A DNA stretch of 64,000 bases from Bradyrhizobium tropiciagri (GCF_018130505.1 NZ_JAFCKH010000004.1:372001-436000); one strand, 5' to 3'. Positions 34,044 to 42,224 are shown, counted from the first letter of the stretch. Numbers and translations are program-made. Notes: generated from the sequence alone by a model not told the origin.

Positions 34044-34219
34044 GTGATCGGCAGGATGTGCGGTGCGACCGCAACATCCGCCAGCGCTGCCAGGAAGTGA
34101 AGGTTGCTCGCGAGCCACGCCTTCTTGATGCGCACCGCGACGACCGCGTGAACGTCGTCCTCGGCGATGATCCGTAACTCAGGAATGTCGTCAGTTTTGC
34201 CGGTGGTTTCGTGCTCCAT
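34040..34219 (-). CDS. Hypothetical protein, 59 aa
   Basis: A protein beginning MEHETTGKTDDIPELRIIAEDDVHAVVAVRIKKAWLAS; an ATG after GGGGAAG is preferred to the upstream TTG. It converges with the RHH-like gene, overlapping it by four bases. It has a mixed alpha-beta pattern. No family is recognised, though the composition looks coding. Confidence 0.5.
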   Translation of the reverse strand: MEHETTGKTDDIPELRIIAEDDVHAVVAVRIKKAWLASNLHFLAALADVAVAPHILPIT

Positions 34220-34455
34220 GGTCTTCCCCAATTATTGGTCATTGCAACTTGTTGTTGGCCCCACCGGCGCGGAGGATGCGGCTCAATCTGATATCATGAA
34301 AACGGTCATTATGTCGCACGACTTAAGATGGTGTTTTTTAGCGGCCGTGAAACTACGGGTGTAGCACGCGCAGCGTGTGTTAAAGCCACTTGGCGCGCAT
34401 GACGCTCGCGTTGCGTGCAGAAATTGAGCTGGGATCGCGGATCGAAAACGCGCAG

Positions 34456-34662
34456 CTACGTCGTCCGCCTGCCGCTTTCGACGACGAAGCCCTCCGGCAT
34501 GTCCGGCACATCCTCCGGATCGTCGCCGTCGGCCCGGTTGCAGACCGGGCAGGGCGCACCTGCGCCGCCGCAGCTGCAGGCGCGGTTGCCGAGCCATGGC
34601 ACGTCGGGATGGTTCTCGCAGACCCAGCGGGTGTTGTCGCAGCGGGCGCAGAAACGGATCAC
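34456..34662 (-). CDS. Small zinc-ribbon-like protein
   Basis: A protein of 68 aa with four Cys pairs or near pairs: FCARCDNTRWVC near the N-terminus and CSCGGAGAPCPVC in the middle, as in a DnaJ-type or treble-clef zinc site. The remainder is acidic (GDDPEDVPDMPEGF). Its start overlaps the ligase-domain stop as ATGA, so the two are cotranscribed. It might help the ligase domain on DNA or RNA, but that is speculation. Confidence 0.65.
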   Translation of the reverse strand: MIRFCARCDNTRWVCENHPDVPWLGNRACSCGGAGAPCPVCNRADGDDPEDVPDMPEGFVVESGRRTT

Positions 34663-35261
34663 GACAGCGCGTCCTTGACCCTGGAGAACGCCGGGTGCTT
34701 GCGGTTCTTGACCTTGACCCAGTCGCAGGTCTTCGGCCGGTAGCGCCGCTCGCGGTGTTTCGACACGATGCCCTCGAGGCCGAACTCGCAGGCCTTGCGG
34801 AACAGGTCCGGGCCGAGCTCGCCGAGCTCATCGGGTGCGACGAAGATGCCTTCCGGCCGGCGCGCCAGTAGTTTTGCCAATCGCGCCTTGCGCTCGAACA
34901 GCGGCAGCTCGCGCAGGTCGTCGCCGTCGAGCGCGACCAGGTCGAAGGCGTAGAGCTGGGCGTCCTCGTTGTGACGGTTGGAGTGCAGGGCATCGAAGTC
35001 GGAGATCCCGCGCACGTCGAGCACGCAGATCTCGCCGTCGATCGCAAAGCGGGGCGCCTTCAGCTTCAGGGCGCTCTCGACGATCCACGGAAAGCGCCAC
35101 GTCCAGTCGAGCCCGGACCTCGAGCTGACGCGCACCAGCTTGCCGTCGCGTTCCACGCGGCCACGGTAGCCGTCGTATTTGACCTCATGCAACCAGTCGG
35201 GCCCGGCCGGGACGGCCTTGGCGGCGACCGGCACGCAGGGCTGAAACAGGGGTTTTGGCAT
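34659..35261 (-). CDS. Minimal ATP-dependent DNA ligase (LigD/LigC adenylation domain only)
   Basis: A protein of 200 aa with all nucleotidyltransferase motifs: motif I EVKYDGYR with adenylated Lys28, motif III FAIDGEICVLD, motif IV GLEGIVSKH and motif V WVKVKN. It stops just after motif V and so lacks the OB-fold of usual ligases (about 300 aa or more). Without it the enzyme may need a partner or act on nicks poorly. It overlaps the zinc-ribbon gene. Similar short ligases occur in rhizobial genomes. Here it lies inside the prophage, near the integrase. Confidence 0.85.
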   Translation of the reverse strand: MPKPLFQPCVPVAAKAVPAGPDWLHEVKYDGYRGRVERDGKLVRVSSRSGLDWTWRFPWIVESALKLKAPRFAIDGEICVLDVRGISDFDALHSNRHNEDAQLYAFDLVALDGDDLRELPLFERKARLAKLLARRPEGIFVAPDELGELGPDLFRKACEFGLEGIVSKHRERRYRPKTCDWVKVKNRKHPAFSRVKDALS

Positions 35262-35373
35262 GCGCCGGAAATAGGTATCCGGGGCCGGTTTTGCGAATCC
35301 TGTGGACTACGGCTGGACAGGGCTCTGCGCGGGCCTATGTCATCTGCGGTTCCAAATAGGGAGGGTGGTTGTC

Positions 35374-35637
35374 GTGGCGGAATTTCTGGATCATCAGCAG
35401 CGGCTCGACTATGCCAAGAGCTGCCTGCAACAGCTTGCGGTTAGGGCTGAACCTCAAGAAAAGATGCAGCTGCTCGGTGCAGCGAACGCGTTGGGGGTGG
35501 CCGAAGAGCGTATTTTCGCGCTTGAGGCGCTTGTCCGCGGTATCGCGAAGAAAGTTGACATCCAGCGCGCCGATCTGGGCTATCCGACTGGGCGTGAGCT
35601 TCCGGAAACCTATTTGAGCGAACTGCTGCGGCGCTAG
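35374..35637 (+). CDS. Hypothetical protein, 87 aa
   Basis: Starts at GTG (AEFLDHQQRLDYAKSCLQQLAVRAEPQ), eight bases after AGGGAGGG at 35358-35365; an upstream ATG at 35302 lacks a ribosome binding site. It is predicted as helical, with the ordered end GYPTGRELPETYLSELLRR. It converges with the next minus-strand gene, sharing four bases at the stops. No function is known. Confidence 0.5.
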   Translation: MAEFLDHQQRLDYAKSCLQQLAVRAEPQEKMQLLGAANALGVAEERIFALEALVRGIAKKVDIQRADLGYPTGRELPETYLSELLRR

Positions 35638-35981
35638 ACCAGTCGCAAGGTCAGTTGGCGCCGGCCGCCGGTGTGTCGCTCGACGAAGGCCTCGAGCGCG
35701 GACGGAACGTCGATCGCCTCGAGGTCGCAGCGGCGTTGCAGCTCGTGGGCAATGTCCTCGGAGACGTCCTCGCTCCACCCCTCGGCGGTGTTGAAGCCGA
35801 TTACCCGGATCGGGCTGGTGAACTCGCCGGCCAGCATCTCCCGGATTACGGTCTCGAGGTCTGTCGCCTCGAGGTCGGCCTCACGCCAAGCGCGGCCGAT
35901 CGGGCCGAAATCGTCGGCGACCAGGTAGACGGTCTGATCGGTCGAGGGGACGATCGAGGGAACCCAGCCGGACCGGGGCAT
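35634..35981 (-). CDS. Hypothetical protein, 115 aa
   Basis: A protein beginning MPRSGWVPSIVPSTDQTVYLVADDFGPIGRAWREAD. Then come VIREMLAGEFTSPIRVIGFNTAEGWSEDVSEDIAHELQRRCDLE and the basic end RQLTLRLV. Such proteins are common in Bradyrhizobium genomes near mobile regions; I know no function. It is transcribed in the same direction as the integrase 68 bases upstream, so it may be in the integrase operon. Confidence 0.65.
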   Translation of the reverse strand: MPRSGWVPSIVPSTDQTVYLVADDFGPIGRAWREADLEATDLETVIREMLAGEFTSPIRVIGFNTAEGWSEDVSEDIAHELQRRCDLEAIDVPSALEAFVERHTGGRRQLTLRLV

Positions 35982-36049
35982 CACGCAACTCCACGCATAC
36001 AGGGGCTCCCTCCAAGATAGGCGCCCGTCGCCGCGGAGTCGAATCGCCC

Positions 36050-37390
36050 TTACGCGCTCGCCTTTACCAGCTGCAGCGGGCGGGCCACGGTCATGCCGCC
36101 GGCCAAGGCGATCATCTCGATATATTTCAGCTTGAGACGCAGGCCGTGGCCGTCGCCGTATTTCGGCTTCTTGGTGTCGTGGCCCATCAGCTCGTCCTTG
36201 AGCTCGTCGGAGGCCTCGACCTCGCGCAGCCGGTCCTTGAAGCCGTGCCGCAGGGAATAGAGCGTATGGCGTTCGGTCTCGCGCAGCTTGTGGTCGGTGA
36301 AGTAGGCGTTGACCGCGGCCGAGAGCGCATCGCCGTTGTCGCGGTAGTGCGAGAACCCACGTGGAAACAGCTTCATGGCCTCCAGCGAGATCCCGACCAG
36401 CGGGATGTCGCGATAGGACGAGGCGGTCTTCAGCACCCGGTCGTCGGGGCGGACCTGGATGTGCGGGATCTCGGACTCGAGCAGGATCCGGTCCGGCTGC
36501 AAATTGATGATCTCGGACGGCCGCGCGCCGGTGTTGACCATGATCAGCACCACGGCGCGTTCCTCGGCGTTCATTGTCGCCAGCGCGCCTGGCGTCAGCA
36601 GGCGGTTGACGATCCACCATGCCGAGAACGGCGGCCGCGGCCGGACCTCCTCTTCCTCGAGGCGCAGCCCGGCAAACACCCGGTCGAGCCGTAGCCGGTG
36701 CCGGCGGGAGACGGCCGTCAGCATTCCGGTGATGTGGGTCAGGTTGCGGTTGGCGGTGCCGGCCTGCACCTCGCCGTCGACGACGCGCTCGGTCCAGAAG
36801 TCGACGTATTTGAGCGCGTCCTCATGGCTCAGGCGGATCGACCTGTCGCCGACCACGTTGATCAGCACCTCGACCGCGCGCTTCTTGCCGTTGCGCCATT
36901 TCTTGACCTGGCCCTCGGACATCTTGGCGATCGTGGTCTTCTTGGCGATCTCGAACTCGTCATAGAGGCCGGAGAGCAGGATCTGCGGGGTGGGCACCCC
37001 GCCGAGGGCGGCATCGACGGTCGCCAGATCATGCCGGCGCTCGCCGACGGCCAGCGTGTCGAACCGGCGCAGGATCTCGTCGGCGGTTTCCTTGGCGATC
37101 TCCTCGATCGGCTTGTAGGGCAGGTCCAGGGCCTGCGCCCGGCGCCATGCGTCATCGAACGCCACCGCGGCCTGACGCGCTCCCTGGCCCGCCGCGGCCT
37201 TCCATGCGGCTTCCTGGTCGATATCGAGCTGGGTCGCCACGCGGGCGGCCCGGACGCCGGTCCGATCGTCCCTGACCTTGATTCTGGTGGAGATCCGGAC
37301 GCTGTCGCGCGCGTCGAAGGCGGCGAATTCCGGCGGCACGCGGCGCACGTAGTACCAAAGGCCGCCCCGCTTGGTCAGACGCTCGGGCAT
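36050..37390 (-). CDS. Tyrosine-type phage integrase
   Basis: A protein of 446 aa. The N-terminus PERLTKRGGLWYYVRRVPPEF matches the DUF6538-type arm domain of alphaproteobacterial integrases. The catalytic domain has Arg in MVNTGARPSEI, then YSLRHGFKDRL (His-x-x-Arg) and GHDTKKPKYGDG with the second His and candidate nucleophilic Tyr. ATG at 37390 has an AGGG six bases upstream; ATG at 37396 is the alternative. The gene points into the prophage, so the attachment site should lie just to the right, at about 37400-37670. No tRNA is nearby. Confidence 0.9.
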   Translation of the reverse strand: MPERLTKRGGLWYYVRRVPPEFAAFDARDSVRISTRIKVRDDRTGVRAARVATQLDIDQEAAWKAAAGQGARQAAVAFDDAWRRAQALDLPYKPIEEIAKETADEILRRFDTLAVGERRHDLATVDAALGGVPTPQILLSGLYDEFEIAKKTTIAKMSEGQVKKWRNGKKRAVEVLINVVGDRSIRLSHEDALKYVDFWTERVVDGEVQAGTANRNLTHITGMLTAVSRRHRLRLDRVFAGLRLEEEEVRPRPPFSAWWIVNRLLTPGALATMNAEERAVVLIMVNTGARPSEIINLQPDRILLESEIPHIQVRPDDRVLKTASSYRDIPLVGISLEAMKLFPRGFSHYRDNGDALSAAVNAYFTDHKLRETERHTLYSLRHGFKDRLREVEASDELKDELMGHDTKKPKYGDGHGLRLKLKYIEMIALAGGMTVARPLQLVKASA

Positions 37391-37399
37391 TTCCATCCC

Positions 37400-37420
37400 T
37401 GTTGCACAGTTTGTTGCACA
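37400..37420. repeat. Direct repeats TGTTGCACA at the integrase start
   Basis: TGTTGCACA occurs at 37400-37408 and again at 37412-37420, with a period of 12 bases. The pair sits immediately upstream of the integrase start. It could be an arm-type integrase or excisionase binding site, or an operator for autoregulation. Confidence 0.5.
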
Positions 37421-37669
37421 CAAGCTGCCATGGAACGGCGAGAATTGGCCAGCTTTTTGCGGGTTTTTCAACCTTTTCAACTGCTTCCGATGCCCTCCGG
37501 ACCGCCCCGCTAGGGAGCGCCATGACCCCGTCCCAAACGAAATTTCTGTAAGGCCAGCGGCCCGGCGCGTTCGATCCCGCAGCGAGCCGGTGATTGCGGC
37601 AATCCGCGGCGATTTCGCAACGCTTTGGTAAGCCAGCGGCGCTAGGGCTGGGCCCCGGGGAATGATGCC

Positions 37670-37927
37670 ATGCCTTCAGGGACCAGGAAGCGCGAAACGC
37701 GCAAATCGCTGCGCCAATCCGGTTGGATCACGCTCGACGGCGGATTTGCGGCGCGGCCCTGCGTGGTCGAGGACATGTCGTCCTCCGGCGCCAGGATCAC
37801 GGTGCAGGACAACAGCGCGCTGCCGGCCAAGTTGCGGCTGGCATTCTCGCGCGACGCCCGCACCGGGCGCGCCTGCGAGGTGGTCTGGCGCGACGGCAAA
37901 ACCTTCGGCATCAAATTCGTGAACTAG
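37670..37927 (+). CDS. PilZ domain protein
   Basis: A protein of 85 aa. RKSLRQSGWITLDGG contains the Arg-x-x-x-Arg of PilZ domains, and VVEDMSSSGARI the Asp/Ser-x-Ser-x-x-Gly box; together they bind cyclic di-GMP. Such stand-alone PilZ proteins are very numerous in Bradyrhizobium. It is the first chromosomal gene right of the prophage. Confidence 0.85.
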   Translation: MPSGTRKRETRKSLRQSGWITLDGGFAARPCVVEDMSSSGARITVQDNSALPAKLRLAFSRDARTGRACEVVWRDGKTFGIKFVN

Positions 37928-38030
37928 AGCGTTTTCGAGCGAGGTGGATACCGGTTCGCGTAAAGAAAACGCGTCAAAACAGGAATCTAGAGCTCGGTTC
38001 CGATCCCATCGGAACGGAAATGGCTCTAGA
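37924..38030. repeat. Bradyrhizobiaceae-type intergenic repeat
   Basis: Begins CTAGAGCGTTTTCGAGCG at the PilZ stop and ends with a hairpin of arms GGTTCCGAT and ATCGGAAC flanked by CTAGAGC and GCTCTAG. I recognise this as a highly repeated intergenic element in Bradyrhizobium and relatives. Its function is unknown. Confidence 0.75.
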
Positions 38031-38070
38031 ACGCTGTGGTCTCATTCAGCCTCGCGCGATAAAAGGCCGA

Positions 38071-38313
38071 ATGCGGATCATCAGCCTTGCCGTCATTGCC
38101 CTGCTTCCCGCTGCCGCCTTCGCGCAGCAGGGCAACGGGCGGAGTTTTCAGACACCACCCGACGCCGGCAAGACGCTGGCGCCGAAGACGACATCGCGGA
38201 GCAATCCGTGTGCGTCGTTCGGGCCGGGTTTCGTCAAGGTCGAGGGCACCGACACCTGCGTGAAGCTCGGCGGCGCCGTCAGCGTCGGCGCCGGCATGTC
38301 GGGCGCACGCTGA
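38071..38313 (+). CDS. Small exported protein, porin N-terminus-like
   Basis: A protein of 80 aa with a signal peptide (MRIISLAVIALLPAAAFAQ, cleavage after AFA). The mature part has NPCASFGPGFVKVEGTDTCVKLGGAVSVGAG. This Cys-x8-to-18-Cys-Ile/Val-Lys-x-Gly-Gly pattern is found at the N-terminus of rhizobial porins, here without the barrel. It may be a stand-alone cell-surface protein. No function is known. Confidence 0.65.
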   Translation: MRIISLAVIALLPAAAFAQQGNGRSFQTPPDAGKTLAPKTTSRSNPCASFGPGFVKVEGTDTCVKLGGAVSVGAGMSGAR

Positions 38314-38329
38314 ACAGCGCGCGTCGCTT

Positions 38330-38971
38330 CTACGACATCGGCGGCGCGACGAAGCGCACGAAGCCCGCGCGTTGTCCGAGCTCGCCGAACCAGCGCGCCA
38401 GATTGGGCAGAACCGGCTTGGTGACGCCCTCGACGCCGAGCCAGCGCCGCGCAAAGGCGCCGATTGCGATGTCGGCGATCGTGAACTGATCGCCCTCGAT
38501 GAAGCGGCGGGTTGCGAGCCGGGCCTCGACCACACGCCACACCACGCCCTCGGCATCGACATCACTCTGGATCTGGATCATGTCGCGCTTCTCGGGCGGC
38601 GTGCGCACCAGCGCCCAGAACACCGGACGGTCGACCGGCTGCAGCGTCGACAGCGTCCAGTCGAGCCAGCGGTCGACGCCGGCGCGCGCCGCGGGGGCTT
38701 GCGGATAGATCGGCGAGCCTTGTCCGTGCGCCATGCAGAGATAGCGCATCACCGAGTTGGATTCCCACAGCACGTAGTCGCCGTCGACCAGCGTCGGAAT
38801 GCGGCCATTCGGATTCATCGCGAGATAGTCGGGCTGATCGTTCTTGCCGAACTGCATGCCGGCATCGATGCGCTGATAGGGCAAGTCGAGCTCGGCGAGG
38901 CACCAGAGCACTTTCTGCACATTGACCGAGTTGGCCCGACCCCAGATCGTCAGTTGCGGCTTGCCGTCCAT
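38330..38971 (-). CDS. Glutathione S-transferase family protein
   Basis: A protein of 213 aa starting MDGKPQLTIWGRANSVNVQKVLWCLAELDLPYQRI. It has a thioredoxin-fold N-terminus with Ser (RANSVNV) in the catalytic region, cis-Pro in NGRIPTLVDGDYVLWESNSVMRYL and a helical C-terminal domain (FTIADIAIGAFARRW, the N-capping box). It would conjugate or reduce substrates with glutathione. An extension from 39058 has no support. Confidence 0.88.
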   Translation of the reverse strand: MDGKPQLTIWGRANSVNVQKVLWCLAELDLPYQRIDAGMQFGKNDQPDYLAMNPNGRIPTLVDGDYVLWESNSVMRYLCMAHGQGSPIYPQAPAARAGVDRWLDWTLSTLQPVDRPVFWALVRTPPEKRDMIQIQSDVDAEGVVWRVVEARLATRRFIEGDQFTIADIAIGAFARRWLGVEGVTKPVLPNLARWFGELGQRAGFVRFVAPPMS

Positions 38972-39056
38972 CACGCGTTTCTCCCGCGGTTTGCTGTTTG
39001 CAGCGTTCTTTAGCGGAGTGCCTTGCAAAAAGCCCGTGGTGAATTGCACGCAGGAC

Positions 39057-39093
39057 AAAAAACAGGCCCCGCCGCGGCGCGCGGCAGGGCCTC
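39057..39093 (-). terminator. Terminator of the 26-aa protein gene
   Basis: On the minus strand AGGCCC-GCCGCG pairs with CGCGGC-GGGGCCT (one mismatch), followed by GTTTTTT. Confidence 0.8.
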
Positions 39094-39136
39094 TTGTCTC
39101 CAGCTCGGTTATCCGCGCGTTACGCGCGCAACCGAT

Positions 39137-39217
39137 TCAGTGACCGAAGAACAACCAAAGCAGAATAATCACCGGGATCGGTACACCCAACAGCCAAAGC
39201 AAGATTCCTCTTCCCAT
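39137..39217 (-). CDS. Tiny membrane protein, 26 aa
   Basis: Sequence start MGRGILLWLLGVPIPVIIL, then LWLFFGH: a single hydrophobic helix of 26 aa. A perfect AGGAGG at 39225-39230 stands seven bases before the ATG. An intrinsic terminator follows. Similar tiny proteins with Leu-Gly-x-Pro-Ile-Pro are widespread in Proteobacteria; no function is known to me. Confidence 0.8.
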   Translation of the reverse strand: MGRGILLWLLGVPIPVIILLWLFFGH

Positions 39218-39308
39218 CGCATTGCCTCCTGAAATCCCTCATGTGGGGAGACAACGTCGATGGTTGCGGGCGGTTCCTAACAGCCGGACCGCCCTTCAAC
39301 GCGAAGAA

Positions 39309-39521
39309 TCAGCTTGGTATTTCAGAGAGTGAAAGCCCGATCCTGAACAGCGAATAGCCGTCGCGTTCAATCGCCTCACGGATCTCCCGATTGACGTCGT
39401 CGGCCCGGCGGCTGCGGCTGATCTGCCACTCGCTTGCGCTTGTGCCCTCCGGAAACGGCGCGTCCGCCTTCACCACCAGGCGATAGGCGGGATGGCGGAC
39501 GTGCACGAGGAAACGATACAA
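39309..39521 (-). CDS. Hypothetical protein, 70 aa, in operon with glyoxalase I
   Basis: Starts at a TTG (YRFLVHVRHPAYRLVVKADAPFPEGTSASEW) four bases after the glyoxalase stop, with GGTGAG as ribosome binding site. The end is RADDVNREIREAIERDGYSLFRIGLSLSEIPS. No family is recognised. The tight spacing implies coexpression with gloA. Confidence 0.6.
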   Translation of the reverse strand: MYRFLVHVRHPAYRLVVKADAPFPEGTSASEWQISRSRRADDVNREIREAIERDGYSLFRIGLSLSEIPS

Positions 39522-39525
39522 GGGC

Positions 39526-39978
39526 TCACCAGTGGCCGGTGTTCTGCATCGAGGCCCAGGGCTCCGCCGGCGGCTTCGCATCGCCCTTCTGCAGGATCTC
39601 GATCGAGTGCAGATCGGGCGAACGCACGAACGCCATGTTGCCGTCGCGCGGCGGCCGGTTGATGGTGACGCCCATCTTCATCAGCTTGTCGCAGGTCGCA
39701 TAGATGTCGTCGACCTCGTAGGCGAGGTGGCCGAAATAGCGGTCCTCGCCGTATTTCTCCTCGTCCCAATTGTAGGTCAGCTCGACCAGCGGCGCACCAC
39801 GGGTCTGCGGCAGCGACTTCAGCAGGTCGAGATCCTCCGGCGCGCAGAGGAACACCAGCGTGAAGCGGCCCTTGTCGTTGTCGATGCGGCGCACTTCCTT
39901 CAGCCCCAGCGCATCCTGATAGAACTTCATCGCGGTATCGAGGTTGCGGACGCGCAGCATGGTGTGCAGATAGCGCAT
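39526..39978 (-). CDS. gloA: Lactoylglutathione lyase (glyoxalase I)
   Basis: A protein of 150 aa. It converts the hemithioacetal of methylglyoxal and glutathione to S-lactoylglutathione. The metal ligands His5, Glu66, His84 and Glu127 (HTMLRV, LVELTYN, FGHLAYEV, SIEIL) match the known E. coli pattern His5/Glu56/His74/Glu122. The ribosome binding site AGGAGGAC is strong. Family length is about 135, and the C-terminus is slightly longer here. Confidence 0.93.
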   Translation of the reverse strand: MRYLHTMLRVRNLDTAMKFYQDALGLKEVRRIDNDKGRFTLVFLCAPEDLDLLKSLPQTRGAPLVELTYNWDEEKYGEDRYFGHLAYEVDDIYATCDKLMKMGVTINRPPRDGNMAFVRSPDLHSIEILQKGDAKPPAEPWASMQNTGHW

Positions 39979-40433
39979 TTTTCTTGTCCTCCTGAGAACG
40001 TCAGAGATTTTGTTTTGGGCGGGGTGGTCCGGAGCGGAAGGTAGCAGCAATCCGCGGCGAGGGGCAGGGTTCTCGGGCGGTTCGCGGGCGGATCAGAATC
40101 CCATTTATGCGCGTTGTGCTCTCAACCTTTCGCGAGCCTCAGACATGCAAATCAACCGGCCCTCAATCGAAGACCTCGCTGAACGCTGAGAACGCATGCA
40201 GACTTCTGTTGTCGCTCTGAGCCCGTCAGAGAGCAGGAGCGCTTGTTGTGCGCGTCGCCCGGCCAAGCAAAGCACGGCGAATGGCTTCATTCGATATTCG
40301 TAACAACAGAATCAATCATGTCCGAAATTTCATCCGGCAAAGGTGCGGCATAATGATGCTTAAAGTTGCAGCAGTTTAATGAACGCGCGCCCCGGCATGC
40401 GCTATTTTCCGCGCAACCTATTGGAGCCCGTTG
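39979..40433. other. Intergenic region, 455 bases, no convincing gene
   Basis: Holds the gloA leader and, at the right, the leader of the 55-aa gene. On the minus strand a short frame ending LPDEISDMIDSVVTNIE (about 40288-40360) overlaps by ATGA a basic frame of 61 codons (40105-40290). Neither has a clear ribosome binding site, so I do not call them. Confidence 0.5.
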
Positions 40434-40601
40434 ATGTCGAACCGCGTCGAAGACGTGCAGATGTTGAGGTTGGCGAAGGCGTTCTACAAGATCAAGAGCG
40501 CGGATTTGCGCCGCGCTGTGTTGCTCTATGTCGAAGAGCAGCTCGAGAAGGAAGAGAAGGGGCCGGCCGTTCTGCCGCAGAACTGTCGCACGCATCCGTG
40601 A
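40434..40601 (+). CDS. Conserved small protein, 55 aa
   Basis: Begins MSNRVEDVQMLRLAKAFYKI, and continues with a charged amphipathic helix (SADLRRAVLLYVEEQLEKEEKG). This is the typical form of a small protein conserved in Bradyrhizobium. Helix RLAKAFYKIKSADLRRAVLLYVEEQ resembles regulators of the short helix-turn-helix kind, but is too short for certainty. The structured RNA lies downstream on the other strand. Confidence 0.65.
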   Translation: MSNRVEDVQMLRLAKAFYKIKSADLRRAVLLYVEEQLEKEEKGPAVLPQNCRTHP

Positions 40602-40682
40602 CGCACGTTGTCGCCGCGCGCAAATCATCCCGGCCGCCGGCCTGCTTCGGTCTCGGCCGTTGCGCAAACAATTTCGCGCCCG

Positions 40683-40899
40683 AAATGGAAAGCCCCGCAG
40701 GCTGGATGCGGGGCTTTCCCAGTTGACGGACTGGGGATTCAGGGCGTGAGCCGTCAACTGCGGCACCAAACTTAAGGTTGAATCTGGAAAATGCAACAGC
40801 GCCGCGGCGACGGAATATGTTCGTCCCGCAGCGCTGCGCTAGATACTGGGCCCTGAAATCCCCCAGCGCCCGTGTGTCGCCGCACGGCGCGAAAGGTTC
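40683..40899 (-). ncRNA. Structured RNA candidate, copy 1
   Basis: About 217 nt on the minus strand. Order 5' to 3': AACCTTTCGCG; the block CGCTGGGG-GATTT-AGGGCCCAGT; a long hairpin with arms CAGCGCTGCGG and CCGCGGCGCTG around AACATATTC; TGTTGCAT; a hairpin of arms CAGTTGACGG and CCGTCAACTG; and a terminator hairpin (GGAAAGCCCCGCA/TGCGGGGCTTTCC, 40687-40719). A diverged copy with the same order and compensatory stem changes is at 47955-48166. The strand is chosen because the terminator then lies at the 3' end. No coding potential is needed to explain the conservation. Confidence 0.7.
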
Positions 40900-41058
40900 A
40901 AAGGAAAGGTCCGGCGGGGGCAGGGTGTCGCAAGCTTGGACGGGAGGACCGTTGACCTGGGACCGTACGGCTCCGATGGCTGCCCTCATGGACGGCGTCG
41001 TTGGTCGTGCCCGCATCGGTGCCGCCTCATGCTCTAGCGGTCGGGTGCAGCGGTGGTT

Positions 41059-41232
41059 CTACACCTTGATGTCGAGAATGGTTTCGACCACCTCGCGGTC
41101 GGCCTTGTTCTTGGCGGCGAAGATGTCCAGCACGTCCTCGCTGAGGACGCGGGGATGCGCCTTCGCCGTCTGGTCGACGACGAGCTGCACGCGGGCCTGG
41201 GTCACTTCGGTTGGGACGGGGTAAATGAGCAT
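41059..41232 (-). CDS. Conserved small protein, 57 aa
   Basis: Begins MLIYPVPTEVTQARVQLVVD and ends with a helix (LDIFAAKNKADREVVETILDIKV). The ribosome binding site AGGAGGGAGAG directly precedes the ATG. I do not recognise a family, but start signal and composition support a real gene. Confidence 0.65.
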   Translation of the reverse strand: MLIYPVPTEVTQARVQLVVDQTAKAHPRVLSEDVLDIFAAKNKADREVVETILDIKV

Positions 41233-41556
41233 GGCTCTCCCTCCTGGGCGGAACCTTTTCAGTGATTTCTTAACGATTTGTTGCGCCGATCGGTGCGAAT
41301 CGTGGCACCGATTGTCGGTGCGGCGCGGCCTTTTGGCGCAATTGCGTGCCGCTTTCAGCGCATCGGCGAGATCCGTGACATTTCCGCGATGGGTGTGGCT
41401 TTGTGCGCAGCAAGCTATCGAACTTGCTGGATAAAGAGCGCTGGCGGGCCTGTGGATATGCTGCGGACAACCATGGGATATGCTGCGGAAAAGTGCTGCT
41501 CGCTGGTAGCAGGCTGCCGGAATGGCGAAGCGGATCGGCGTGAGGCAACAGCGCGA
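41233..41556. other. Intergenic region, 324 bases
   Basis: Contains a 14-base direct repeat GGATATGCTGCGGA at 41454-41467 and 41476-41489 (period 22). No gene or clear promoter is seen. Confidence 0.5.
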
Positions 41557-41655
41557 TCAGTCCGCCTTCTCACCCGGCGGCTTGTGATAGACGGCGATGC
41601 CGATGAAGCCGGCAAACGCGATCACGTTGAGCAGAAGTTCCATCCACGCCGGCAT
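41557..41655 (-). CDS. Tiny membrane protein, 32 aa
   Basis: Begins MPAWMELLLNVIAFAGFIGI and ends AVYHKPPGEKAD. One hydrophobic helix of about 20 residues with a short positively charged cytoplasmic tail. Similar 30-aa proteins are found in Bradyrhizobium. A weak GGGAA precedes the start. No function is known. Confidence 0.55.
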   Translation of the reverse strand: MPAWMELLLNVIAFAGFIGIAVYHKPPGEKAD

Positions 41656-41892
41656 GACGTCATTCCCACTTGCGCGCATCAAATAACGCGAAGGTTGTCT
41701 TTTTGTTCCGGCGCTAACTGATGGTAGCTCTGCGCGATCGCATGGCTACGGAACCGGGATCCATCCCGGCACACTGATTATGTGCTTGAAATCGCGTGCA
41801 ACATCCGACGTGCGGCGTGCCGCGCTCAGGTCATCTGCAACCATCTCCGCCGCGTGGCGTTAGCCACCTGACCACTGTGGAGGAGGTTGCGC

Positions 41893-42168
41893 ATGAAAAA
41901 GACATTGGCAGTTCTGGTGGCCGTTGCGACGGTTGGCGCAACGGCGCTGAGCGCGCCGGCTGAGGCGCGCGGCCGCGGTATCGGTCCTGGCCTGGCGTTC
42001 GGTCTGGCCGCCGGCGCGATCGCCGCCGGTGCGGCAGGCGCGTATGGCCCTTACTACGGTTACGGGCCGGGCTACTATGGCCCGCGCTATCACACCTACT
42101 ATGGCGACGGACCGTACGCCTATTACGGCCGCCCGTATTACCATCACCGTCGCTATTACGACTGGTAA
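41893..42168 (+). CDS. Exported Gly/Tyr-rich protein
   Basis: A protein of 91 aa with a signal peptide (MKKTLAVLVAVATVGATALSAPAEA) and a mature region of Gly, Tyr, Pro and His repeats (YGPYYGYGPGYYGPRYHTYYG). The ribosome binding site GGAGGAGG is strong. A terminator follows at 42195-42224. Such proteins are probably wall or outer membrane associated; no biochemical role is established. Confidence 0.75.
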   Translation: MKKTLAVLVAVATVGATALSAPAEARGRGIGPGLAFGLAAGAIAAGAAGAYGPYYGYGPGYYGPRYHTYYGDGPYAYYGRPYYHHRRYYDW

Positions 42169-42194
42169 CGAACCCAGCATCGCTGGCGACAGAG

Positions 42195-42224
42195 AAAGCC
42201 CGGAGCTCCTCGCTCCGGGCTTTT
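42195..42224 (+). terminator. Terminator of the Gly/Tyr-rich protein gene
   Basis: Arms AAAGCCCGGAGC and GCTCCGGGCTTTT. Confidence 0.85.

Noticed and set aside
40105-40290. 61-codon minus-strand frame
   Set aside because: No ribosome binding site, Arg/Ser-rich composition and no similarity I recognise; an ATGA overlap alone is not enough.
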